Of a stretch of DNA of 64,000 nucleotides, positions 34,724-42,492 are shown piece after piece; position 1 is the first letter of the stretch; each line of letters opens with the position of its first letter. The translations under genes and the position numbers were made by a program. Source of the stretch: Streptomyces sp. MP131-18 (GTDB lineage Bacteria > Actinomycetota > Actinomycetes > Streptomycetales > Streptomycetaceae); the NCBI RefSeq assembly GCF_001984575.1, contig NZ_LZNS01000001.1, forward strand, positions 411,452 through 475,451, given 5' to 3'. A model generated the notes under the pieces. The model did not search any database, had not been told where the DNA came from, and was given only the letters and a program-made list of their open reading frames with translations.

Positions 34724-35164
34724 TCAACGAATCGAGCACCCGGGGTCGGGGGCGTCATTCGCCGGCGGGGCGCCGTCCGGGAGCACGTACAGCACCTCCA
34801 GGACGAGGGGAGTCGTCCCGAGGTTCCGCCCGATGTGGACGTTGTCCGCGCCGGAGGGCTCGACGATGAAATCACCCGCGTCGTAGATCCCGTCGACGGA
34901 GCAGTCCGCCGCGTTGTGCGTCAGCGTGCCGTTCGCGACCCAGCCGTACAGGGTGCCCTCGTGGTAGTGCCACCCCGTGCTGCCGCCGGGTGCCACCGTG
35001 ATCTCCCGCAGAATGTAGTCCCTGCCGCCCGCGCTGTACTGCGCCAGCGTGGTGGCCGTCACCCCGGAACCGGGAGTGGCGTGCGCGGTCCCGGTAGTGC
35101 CGCCCAGGGCCAACAGCAGACTGACGCCGCCCGCGAGCGCGATGCGGATGGACTTCCGCGTCAT
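34724..35164 (-). CDS. Secreted cupin-domain protein
   Basis: 146 residues from ATG 35164 with GGGAGGG upstream. It has a Sec-type signal peptide (residues 1-29, ending AHA). The mature part is one cupin: GWHYHEGTLYGWVANGTL supplies metal-binding His residues, followed by FIVEPSGADNVHIG. Function outside the cell is unknown; the domain may bind a metal or a small ligand. It is upstream of and parallel to phnD but separated by 185 bases and probably not co-regulated. Confidence 0.82.
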   Translation of the reverse strand: MTRKSIRIALAGGVSLLLALGGTTGTAHATPGSGVTATTLAQYSAGGRDYILREITVAPGGSTGWHYHEGTLYGWVANGTLTHNAADCSVDGIYDAGDFIVEPSGADNVHIGRNLGTTPLVLEVLYVLPDGAPPANDAPDPGCSIR

Positions 35165-35326
35165 CGGCCCTCCCACCATGCCCTTTTGTCGCGGTCTGCC
35201 CGATTTGCCGTGGCCCGCCCGACCGTTCACCGGTCTCCGCTCATGGCGGTGTCTACCACCATCCACCGGCCGCCACACGGCCGTCGGCCGAGAAGCTTCC
35301 CGCTCTCTCGGCGCGGCCCGCGGCGA

Positions 35327-35670
35327 TCAGGCCGTCACCGGCAGGGCGCGCAGGCCGCGGATCACGAACTCGCCACGCCGTTCCGGCTCGTCGGCCAGCC
35401 GCAGACCGGGGAGGCGGGTGGCGAGTGCGGCGAGCGCCGCGGCGCGGCCGCGGGCGTCTTGTCCGTCCAGATGCGACCGGCCGAACGGCTGCGCAGCACC
35501 TCGGAGCAGGCGGCGTGCGACACCGCCACCGCAAGCCCCATGCCCGCGTGCCAGTGCACCGGCGCGCGCTCCCGCAACGCGGCGAAGACCGGGTACGGAT
35601 CGGACAGCAGGACCGGGTCGCTCGGGTCGAACACCACATCGGGACGGTACCGCGCGACGCGGCCCCGCGA
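35327..35670 (-). pseudogene. Cytochrome P450 remnant with large internal deletion and frameshift
   Basis: The first part reads like a P450 N terminus (VVFDPSDPVLLSDPYPVFAALRERAPVHW, then VSHAACSEVLRS). After about 65 residues the frame changes and the typical C-terminal end appears (LATRLPGLRLADEP, then RGEFVIRGLRALPVTA). The middle of about 270 residues, including the oxygen-binding helix and the haem Cys motif, is absent. It cannot make an active enzyme. It lies just downstream of a TetR gene that may once have controlled it. Confidence 0.8.
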
Positions 35671-35722
35671 CACCGCGTTCGCCGGACGCACCGGTGGCCG
35701 GGGGCATGGATTCGCGCGGGTG

Positions 35723-36331
35723 TCACGATCGCACGGCGACACCCTCCAGCACGGTGTCGGCGAGGGCGGTGGCGAACTCGTCCAGCGGCTGGGGCGGTTC
35801 CTCGTCCCAGAAGCACCGCAGGAACGCCCGCTGGAAGCAGGCCCCGAGCAGGAGGGCCGCGGCGGCCCTGGGGTCGGCGCCCGGCGCGATGCGGCCGGCG
35901 CCGCGCTCGGCCCGCAGATACGTCGCCAGTGAGGTCAGCAGGGTTTCGGGGCCGGTCTCCAGGGCGCGCAGCGCCTCGCGGTGGCGCTGGAGGAGGGCGG
36001 GTTCGGCGAAGAGCGAAGCGGCGATGGGGGTGGTGGACTCGTAGAAGTGGACGGCGTGGCGGGCGATATCGGTGAGGCAGTCCCGCACGTCACGGCCGCC
36101 CGGGTCGTCGGTGAGGTCGGCAAGGAGGGGAACGATCCGGGGCAGCCGGTCCTCCAGCACCCGGACGAAGATTTCCTCCTTGTTCTTGAAGTGCTTGTAC
36201 AGGGCGGCCTCGGAGCATCCGGCGGCCCTGGCGATCTCCTTGGTCGTGGTGCGGGCGAGGCCGAGCGAGCGCATGAGCCGTTCGGCGGCCTCCACGATGC
36301 GGACCTGGGTGGGCTGCGGGGACGAGGACAC
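35723..36331 (-). CDS. TetR-family transcriptional repressor
   Basis: 202 residues from GTG 36331 with GGAAGGAC upstream. N-terminal helix-turn-helix TTKEIARAAGCSEAALYKHFKNKEE at about 28-52, then an all-helical ligand-binding domain. It is divergent from an NAD(P)-binding protein; an imperfect palindrome in the gap overlaps the likely promoter of that gene. The open frame extending upstream through the neighbour is a shadow. Confidence 0.9.
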   Translation of the reverse strand: MSSSPQPTQVRIVEAAERLMRSLGLARTTTKEIARAAGCSEAALYKHFKNKEEIFVRVLEDRLPRIVPLLADLTDDPGGRDVRDCLTDIARHAVHFYESTTPIAASLFAEPALLQRHREALRALETGPETLLTSLATYLRAERGAGRIAPGADPRAAAALLLGACFQRAFLRCFWDEEPPQPLDEFATALADTVLEGVAVRS

Positions 36332-36384
36332 GGGGCGGAGTCCTTCCGGCTTGACGGACGAGGCGGGGAACCCCCACCCTAGCG

Positions 36385-36400
36385 GTGAGTGAACACTTAC
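36385..36400. promoter_or_regulatory. Candidate TetR operator
   Basis: GTGAGTGAACACTTAC is a 16-bp imperfect palindrome (12 of 16 symmetric) in the divergent region, 18 bases before the start of the NAD(P)-binding gene and 53 before tetR. Confidence 0.5.
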
Positions 36401-36418
36401 CCACCAGGAGGAGCAGGG

Positions 36419-37060
36419 ATGAAACTCGCCGTCTTCGGGGCCACCGGCGGCACCGGACAGGAGATCGTCCGGCAGGCGCTCGCCGACGGGCACGACGTCG
36501 TCGCGGCGGTGCGCGCCCCGGGCAGGCTCGCCGTTTCCCATCCCCGTCTCGACATCGCCCCGGTGCCGGACGTCACGGATGTCGCGCGGGTGCGCGAGGT
36601 GGTCGACGGCCGGGACGCGGTGCTCTCCGCCCTCGGCACCACCAACAAGAGCGCCGGCATCGTCGCACCGGCCGCCCGCGCGGTGGCCGAGGCGATGAGC
36701 ACGGCCGGCGTGCGCCGCCTGCTCATCGTGAGCGCCGTACCGGTCGGGCCGATGGCGGCGGGGGAATCCCTGGCCTACCGGGCCGTGCTGCACCCGATCG
36801 TCAGCCGGGCGTTCCGGGCGGTGTACCGGGACCTGGCGGAGATGGAACGCATCGTCACCGCCAGCGGTCTGGACTGGACGGTGGTCCGGCCCCCGCGCCT
36901 GCTGGACAAGCCGCCGAGCCACCGCTACGAGCGCGTCATCGGCGCGAACGTGCCCGGCGGGCGGTCACTCGCCCGCGCCGATCTGGCACACGCGATGCTG
37001 GCGATGCTGGACGACGAGGAGACCGTGCGCCGCCCGGTGGGCGTGGCGACGGCCTCCTAG
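36419..37060 (+). CDS. NAD(P)-binding atypical short-chain dehydrogenase (NmrA/BVR-B-like)
   Basis: 213 residues from ATG 36419 behind AGGAGGAG. GATGGTGQEIVRQAL is the nucleotide-binding motif of the NAD(P)-binding atypical SDR group; VVRPPRLLD near 165 is also typical. A function such as flavin or quinone reductase, or a redox-sensing role, is possible. It is the likely target of the divergent TetR. A MITE is inserted immediately after its TAG stop, which is part of the duplicated target. Confidence 0.85.
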   Translation: MKLAVFGATGGTGQEIVRQALADGHDVVAAVRAPGRLAVSHPRLDIAPVPDVTDVARVREVVDGRDAVLSALGTTNKSAGIVAPAARAVAEAMSTAGVRRLLIVSAVPVGPMAAGESLAYRAVLHPIVSRAFRAVYRDLAEMERIVTASGLDWTVVRPPRLLDKPPSHRYERVIGANVPGGRSLARADLAHAMLAMLDDEETVRRPVGVATAS

Positions 37061-37222
37061 GCCCTGTCCGGCCGATCTTGCCGGGCCCGCGACGCCAGCT
37101 ACGGCACCTCGCTGCGTTACCGAATCGCGCGAATACGGACAGGTATGAGCTGCGATCCGGCGCCTTGCGATGCACCGCATCTGACGCCGCGGGCTTATCC
37201 GACAAGATCGACAGGACAGGAC
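37061..37222. mobile_element. 162-bp MITE with CTAG target duplication
   Basis: Terminal inverted repeats match at 20 of 24 bases (left starting GCCCTGTCC, right starting GTCCTGTCC, both containing CGATCTTG). The 4-bp CTAG occurs directly on both sides (37057-37060 and 37223-37226). Inside, the two halves are also roughly complementary, so the whole element can fold into a long hairpin. No transposase is encoded. The ends resemble IS5-family elements of streptomycetes, whose transposase could move it. Bases 37223-37363 beyond it are the glutathione peroxidase leader with nothing else recognised. Confidence 0.8.
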
Positions 37223-37363
37223 CTAGCCGGCGCCGGGCGTGTGGGCTCGGACCGGTGAGGGCCTTCGTCGCGGTCGGCGTTACGGTGGGCCGGGAGGCTG
37301 GGATCATGCCCGGACGCGGGAAGCCCACACATCTGGCAAGAGGAAGACACCGAGGAAGACACT

Positions 37364-37855
37364 ATGGCAGATCTGTACGACATCGAACTGCGCACGCTCG
37401 ACGGCGAGGACATCTCGCTCGACGCGTTCCGGGACAAGGCGCTCCTGGTGGTCAACGTGGCGTCGCGCTGCGGGCTGACGCCGCAGTACGCGGGCCTCGA
37501 ACGGCTGCATGAGCAGTACCGGCAGCGCGGCTTCACCGTCCTCGGCTTCCCGTGCAACCAGTTCGCCGGGCAGGAGCCCGGTTCGCCCGAGGAGATCCGC
37601 ACTTTCTGCTCCGCGAACTACGGGGTGACCTTCCCGATGTTCGAGCCGATCGAGGTCAACGGACCGGGCAGGCACCCGCTGTACGCGCGGCTGACGCGCG
37701 CGGCGGACGCCTCGGGGGAATCGGGCGACGTCCAGTGGAACTTCGAGAAGTTCCTGGTGTCCCCGCAGGGAGAGGTCGTGGGCCGGTACCGGCCACGGAC
37801 CGAGCCGGAGGCCGAGGACCTCGTGACAGCCGTCGAAGCACAGCTGCCGAGCTGA
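37364..37855 (+). CDS. Glutathione peroxidase-family thiol peroxidase
   Basis: 163 residues, ATG behind GAGGAAG. The catalytic set is present with Cys in place of selenocysteine: Cys36 in NVASRCG, Gln66 in GFPCNQF, and Trp125-Asn126 in WNFEKF. Cys64 and Cys82 are candidate resolving residues, as in thioredoxin-dependent members. It reduces hydrogen or lipid peroxides in the cytoplasm. Actinomycetes lack glutathione, so thioredoxin or mycothiol is the likely reductant (inference). Confidence 0.93.
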   Translation: MADLYDIELRTLDGEDISLDAFRDKALLVVNVASRCGLTPQYAGLERLHEQYRQRGFTVLGFPCNQFAGQEPGSPEEIRTFCSANYGVTFPMFEPIEVNGPGRHPLYARLTRAADASGESGDVQWNFEKFLVSPQGEVVGRYRPRTEPEAEDLVTAVEAQLPS

Positions 37856-37875
37856 CCCGGCCCTCGGAGACGCAT

Positions 37876-38433
37876 TCACTCCCGGTCGGCTTCGCGGGAG
37901 GCCGGCGGTCTGCGGCCGACTCGGTGCGCGGGGCGCAGTTCCTTGAGGTGGTAGACGAGGGTCCAATGCCACTCGGGGCGGGTTTCGCGGCCGGTTTCCC
38001 GGTAGCCCAGGCTCTGGTAGAAGGCCATCGCCTCGGGCTGATTCGTCGCGGTGTCCAGCCACGCTTCCCGGTAGCCCAGGGCGCATGCCTCGGCTTCGAG
38101 AGCAGCCATCAACGCCCGGCCGATACCTCGTCGGCGAAGAGCTGGGTGCACTCGGACGCGAAGAATCCCGGCCCGGCCGGGGTGGTCGGGTTGAGGCCGG
38201 AATCCGCCCATGGCAGCCACATGTCCGGCCGCCTCCGCGACCAGGAAGCATCCGCCGGCTCCCACGAAATGCCGCTCAGGGTCGGCGACATCGGCGAACT
38301 CCTCGGGTGCCTCGGTCGCGGCGGGAAGTGGCAGGGGCACCGAAGGGTCGGCTGTCGCTCCGATGTTGGGGAGTGTGGCCATGGTCCACAGCACCGGCAG
38401 ATCGTCCCGCCGGGCAGCTCTCACCGTCATCAT
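37876..38433 (-). CDS. GNAT-family N-acetyltransferase
   Basis: 185 residues from ATG 38433. The acetyl-CoA motif RVHPALRRRGIGRALMAAL lies mid-protein and AMAFYQSLGYRETGRE marks the C-terminal GNAT strand-helix. Six codons of open frame upstream (ATG 38451) are possible. The substrate is unknown. It converges with the glutathione peroxidase, 20 bases apart. Confidence 0.85.
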   Translation of the reverse strand: MMTVRAARRDDLPVLWTMATLPNIGATADPSVPLPLPAATEAPEEFADVADPERHFVGAGGCFLVAEAAGHVAAMGGFRPQPDHPGRAGILRVRVHPALRRRGIGRALMAALEAEACALGYREAWLDTATNQPEAMAFYQSLGYRETGRETRPEWHWTLVYHLKELRPAHRVGRRPPASREADRE

Positions 38434-38467
38434 GACCCCATAGCCTGGCACTGGAGTGCCGCCGGCG

Positions 38468-39385
38468 TCACTCGTTCACGGCGACGGTGCCGCCCGCCCG
38501 CCGGTCGGCGTTCGTCCCGGTGTCTCCGCCGATCGCGTGTGTGTCGGCCGTCATGTCCTGCGTGCCGATGACGGACAGCATTTCGAGCCGGGCGGCGCCC
38601 CGGGTGCCGGGCGGCGCCGTGAACCACAGCAGACGCTGGCGGCCGTCCTCGCTGAACAGGTTGTGGCAGTCGAGCTCGATCACCCCCAGGACGGGGTGGA
38701 CGATGCGTTTGTGGTCGGTCCGGCGCAGAGCCACATCGTGGGTGTCCCAGAGGGCGGCGAACTCCTCGCTGTGGCGCCGCAGCGCGGTCACCATCCGGGA
38801 CACCGCGGGGTCGCGGCCGCGGCGGGCCGCGACGGCCTGGAGGTCGGCGACGAAGACCCGCGAGTGGTGGGCGTGGTCCTCGGGAGGGTAGAGGCGGCGA
38901 GCGGCCGGGTCGGTGAACCAGCGGTGCACGAAGCTCGCCGCCGGGCCGCTCACCGCCGGGGGACGGCCGACGAGCGCGACGGCCAGGGGGTTCTGGACGA
39001 GGACTTCGTGCAGGTCGGTGATCACCTGGGCCGGGGTGGTGGTGAGCCGGTCGAGCAGGCCGAGCAGGGCCGGCTGGACGTGGGCGGTGGTGCCGTGGGC
39101 CGCCGGGGGCGTGGGGCGGTCGGCGAGAAGGAAGAGGTGATCGCGCTCGTCGCCGTTCAGGCGCAGGGCCCGGGCGAGGGCGGCCAGGGTCTGGGCGGAG
39201 GGCTGGGCGCCGCGGCCGCGCTCGAGCTCGGTGTAGTAGTCGGCCGACAGACCGGCCAGTTGGGCGACCTCCTCCCGGCGCAGGCCGGGCACCCGGCGGC
39301 GCGGGCCGGTGGGCAGGCCGACGTCGGCCGGCCGGACGCGGTCGCGGCGGGACTTGAGGAAGACGGCGAGCGCGGGAAGGTTCAC
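38468..39385 (-). CDS. XRE-family regulator with MmyB-like ligand-binding domain
   Basis: 305 residues from GTG 39385. The N-terminal helix-turn-helix (LRREEVAQLAGLSADYYTELERGRG) is followed by the MmyB-like C-terminal domain (DLHEVLVQNPLAVALVG and onwards), a common pair in actinomycetes thought to bind a fatty-acid-like ligand. It is divergent from the SDR gene 164 bases away; such pairs usually include the regulator's target. Confidence 0.9.
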   Translation of the reverse strand: MNLPALAVFLKSRRDRVRPADVGLPTGPRRRVPGLRREEVAQLAGLSADYYTELERGRGAQPSAQTLAALARALRLNGDERDHLFLLADRPTPPAAHGTTAHVQPALLGLLDRLTTTPAQVITDLHEVLVQNPLAVALVGRPPAVSGPAASFVHRWFTDPAARRLYPPEDHAHHSRVFVADLQAVAARRGRDPAVSRMVTALRRHSEEFAALWDTHDVALRRTDHKRIVHPVLGVIELDCHNLFSEDGRQRLLWFTAPPGTRGAARLEMLSVIGTQDMTADTHAIGGDTGTNADRRAGGTVAVNE

Positions 39386-39548
39386 CCGTCCATCGTCGCC
39401 CCTCGGCGGTGGCCGAGCCAGGGGATGGCAGCCCCCGGGTGGGCGCAGCCCTGGCTGTGAACGGAACGACGGCGGAACGTGAGTGGCGTCGGGTCGCGGC
39501 GTCGCCGCCACGGCCCGGCAGTCCGCGATTCACGACCCAGGAGTCACC

Positions 39549-40310
39549 GTGCCCCTCCCGAGCCCAGAAGAGAACCCCGACCGTTTCCGCGTGGCCCTGG
39601 TCACCGGCGGCTCCCGCGGCATCGGCCGCCAGGTCGTGAGCCGGCTGGCCGCCGACGGGTATGCCGTGGTGGTCGGGTACGCCGGCCGCCAGGACCTCGC
39701 CGGGGCTGCCGTCGAGGAGGTCGTCTCCGGCGGCGGCCGTGCCGTCGCCGTGCGGGCCGACGTCGCCGACGAGCAGGCCGTGGCCGCGCTGTTCGCCAGG
39801 GCCGAGGTGGAGTACGGCGGCGTGGACGTCGTCGTCCACGCCGCCGGGCAGATGCGCCTGGCGCCGATCGCCGACCTGGACCTGGCCGAGCTGGACGCGC
39901 TGCACCGCACCAACATCCGCGGCACCTTCGTCGTCGCCCGGCAGGCCGCGCGGGCGGTGCGCCCGGGCGGGTCGATCGTCACGTTCTCCACCTCCCAGGT
40001 GGGCCTGGCCTTCCCCGGCTACGGCGCCTACATCGCGAGCAAGGGCGCGGTGGAGGCGGTCACCATGGTCCTCGCCCGCGAACTGCGCGGCCGGGACGTC
40101 ACGGTCAACGCCGTTGCCCCCGGCGCCACCGCCACCGACCTGTTCCTGGACGGCAAGGACGAGGAGACCGTGGCCCGCCTGGCCGCCATGGCCCCGCTGG
40201 AACGGCTGGGCACTCCCGCGGACATCGCCGGCGTCGTCGCCTTCCTCGCCTCACCGGCCGGCCACTGGGTCAACGGTCAGGTACTCCGCGCCAACGGCGG
40301 AGTCATCTGA
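39549..40310 (+). CDS. Short-chain dehydrogenase/reductase
   Basis: 253 residues from GTG 39549; an ATG further up (39483) lacks a good ribosome-binding site. Classical SDR motifs: TGGSRGIG cofactor site, HAAGQM in place of NNAG, catalytic Ser in FSTSQVG and YxxxK in YGAYIASKGA, plus an ASPAGHWVNGQVLRANGG C terminus. Probably NADPH-dependent, since a basic residue follows the glycine motif. Controlled, most likely, by the divergent XRE regulator. Confidence 0.92.
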   Translation: MPLPSPEENPDRFRVALVTGGSRGIGRQVVSRLAADGYAVVVGYAGRQDLAGAAVEEVVSGGGRAVAVRADVADEQAVAALFARAEVEYGGVDVVVHAAGQMRLAPIADLDLAELDALHRTNIRGTFVVARQAARAVRPGGSIVTFSTSQVGLAFPGYGAYIASKGAVEAVTMVLARELRGRDVTVNAVAPGATATDLFLDGKDEETVARLAAMAPLERLGTPADIAGVVAFLASPAGHWVNGQVLRANGGVI

Positions 40311-40557
40311 CGCGCCCTGGTCACCCGATTCCGTCCGGCACGTGCCCGCCGTGCCCGCCGTGGCCGCCGGTCGGCCGCATCGCCTCCGCGTCCGGGAACC
40401 CGGGCATCACCGCGAACACGGCCGAACTGGCAGGGGCGTGTGTCCGGGTGTTCAGGCAAGTGCCATCGCAGGGCCATGGTCGGTCCGCAGACTGCCGCCG
40501 ACATGTGCGACGAGTGCAGGGAGAGTTGCGGTGGCACACATGCCTGAAGGACACGGG

Positions 40558-42423
40558 ATGGGAAGACGGCGGCTCTTGCAGGCCGCGGTGGGGGTGCCCG
40601 CGGCCGGGGCCGCGGTCGCGGCGACAGGCGCGGGGCAGGCGCAGGCGCAGGCCGCGCCGGGTTCGTGGGAACCGGTCGGCCGGGCCGGGCGGTTCGACGA
40701 GGAGAGCCCTCGTTTCGCCCTCGCCGTACTGCCCGACACGCAGTACCTCTTCGACGCGGACAGCTCCGACCCGGCGCCGCTGCGGGCGACGTTCCGCTAC
40801 CTCGTCGAGAGCCGGGCCGAGGCCAACGTCGCCTTCATGACGCACCTGGGCGACGTGACGGAGCACGGCACGGAGGAGGAGATCGAGCTGGCGGCCGGCA
40901 CCTTCCGGGCCCTGCGCGGCAAGGTGCCCTACAGCGTTCTGGCCGGCAACCACGACATTCCCGGCGACACCGACGACCAGCGCGGCGACTCCGCCTACCT
41001 GGCGGCGTTCGGCCCGGAGCGCTTCGCGTCCATGGAGAGCTTCGGCGGTGCCTCGCCCGACGGCTACAACAGCTATCACGTGCTGCGCGCGGGTGGCCGC
41101 GAGTGGCTGGTCCTGGCGCTGGACTGGCGGCTGTCCGACGCCGGGGTCCGCTGGACCCGGGGCGTGCTCGAAGCGCACCCGCGCCTGCCCGCCATCCTCA
41201 CCACGCACGATCTGGCGTGGGCCGACGAAGAGGGCCAGGCCCGGCTGTCCGACAACGGCACGCGGCTGTGGGAGGAGCTGATCCGGGGCAACGACCAGAT
41301 CTTCCTCGCCCTGGGCGGGCATTACTGGCCGCCGGGGCGCACCGTGCTGACCAACGACGCGGGCCACGACGTCCACGTGCACATCACGAACTACCAGGAC
41401 CGGTACTACGGTGGCGCCGGGATGATCCGGCTGTACTCCTTCGACCTGGCGCGCAAGGCGGTCGACGTCGAGACGTTCGCCCCCTGGTTCCTGGCGCGCG
41501 ACCCGGAGGAGCGCGCCCCGCTGGCGGCCGAGACCGTGGAACTGACCGGTGACGTGGACCGGTTCAGCCTCGCCATCGACTTCGCCGAACGGTTCGCCGG
41601 GTTCGCGGCCGTCCCACCGGCCGCGCCGCGCCCGCCGCGCGAGGTCATGCCGCGCGGCACCGTCGCCTACTGGCGCTTCGACGCCGACGGGCTCGGCGGC
41701 GGCGCGGCGGACGGACCCCTGCCCGACGGGACCGTGATACGCGACCTCACCGGCCGGGGCAACGATCTGACCGCGCGGCGGCTGCACGACGGCGGCCAGG
41801 AGCTGCTGCTCAGGTCGGGCGAGCACCACGACGGCCAGCCCGCGCACGCCAGTCTGCGGTTCGACGGCGGCCAGGCCCCCGACCGCGGCGCGATCCTCGC
41901 CACGGCGGCGGACGCGCCGCTCAACAGCTGGAAGTTCACCCGGGGCTACACCATCGAAACGTTCATCAAGCTGCCCCGGCCCTTCGAGGGCGAGCACGCC
42001 TGGATGGGCATTCTGAGCTGGCAGGGCCGCAACGGCGACGCGGGCAAGACGACCGGCTGGTCCCCGGACGAGCCGACGTGCAGCCTGAACGTCACCGGCG
42101 AGCGCTTCCTCCAGTTCGTGGTCTATCCGCATGTGCAGGACGCCGACCCGACCTCCTGGAGCCACGCCCTGGAGACCGGGCGCTGGCACCACATCGCCAT
42201 CGTCAACGACGGCCGCCGGACGGTCCTGTACGTCGAGGGGTCGAAGATCGCCCGCAACCCCACGCAGGCGTCCACGGGCATCGCCACGTTGGGCAAGCCG
42301 TTCACGATCGGCGGCACCCAGTCGAACGAACGGTTCGGCCAGGGCTTCTACGGCTGGATCGGCGATACGCGGATCGTCAGCCGGGAGCTGGGCCCCGAGG
42401 AGTTCCTCGCGCCGTACGCGTGA
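40558..42423 (+). CDS. Tat-exported metallophosphoesterase with LamG-like C-terminal domain
   Basis: 621 residues from ATG 40558 (GAAGGA upstream); GTG 40531 and ATG 40540 are also possible. A twin-arginine signal GRRRLLQAAVG is followed by a calcineurin-type domain: LPDTQY, GDVTEHG, GNHDIPG, TTHD and GGHYW supply the two-metal site. From about residue 365 a concanavalin/LamG-like jellyroll follows (VAYWRFDADGLGGG, then GRWHHIAIVNDGRRTVLYVEG). It likely hydrolyses phosphoesters outside the cell while the lectin-like part binds glycan. It is convergent with the GH92-phosphoesterase fusion. Confidence 0.87.
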   Translation: MGRRRLLQAAVGVPAAGAAVAATGAGQAQAQAAPGSWEPVGRAGRFDEESPRFALAVLPDTQYLFDADSSDPAPLRATFRYLVESRAEANVAFMTHLGDVTEHGTEEEIELAAGTFRALRGKVPYSVLAGNHDIPGDTDDQRGDSAYLAAFGPERFASMESFGGASPDGYNSYHVLRAGGREWLVLALDWRLSDAGVRWTRGVLEAHPRLPAILTTHDLAWADEEGQARLSDNGTRLWEELIRGNDQIFLALGGHYWPPGRTVLTNDAGHDVHVHITNYQDRYYGGAGMIRLYSFDLARKAVDVETFAPWFLARDPEERAPLAAETVELTGDVDRFSLAIDFAERFAGFAAVPPAAPRPPREVMPRGTVAYWRFDADGLGGGAADGPLPDGTVIRDLTGRGNDLTARRLHDGGQELLLRSGEHHDGQPAHASLRFDGGQAPDRGAILATAADAPLNSWKFTRGYTIETFIKLPRPFEGEHAWMGILSWQGRNGDAGKTTGWSPDEPTCSLNVTGERFLQFVVYPHVQDADPTSWSHALETGRWHHIAIVNDGRRTVLYVEGSKIARNPTQASTGIATLGKPFTIGGTQSNERFGQGFYGWIGDTRIVSRELGPEEFLAPYA

Positions 42424-42492
42424 GGAACTCCCCCGGCCCTGCCGCCCGCGGGTGTCAGGGCCGGGCGGCGGCGCCCGGAGCGGCCGGTGCGT

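Noticed and set aside
37061..37222. Simple transcription terminator
   Set aside because: The symmetry spans 162 bp with matching ends and a CTAG duplication, so a MITE explains it better, though it may also terminate.
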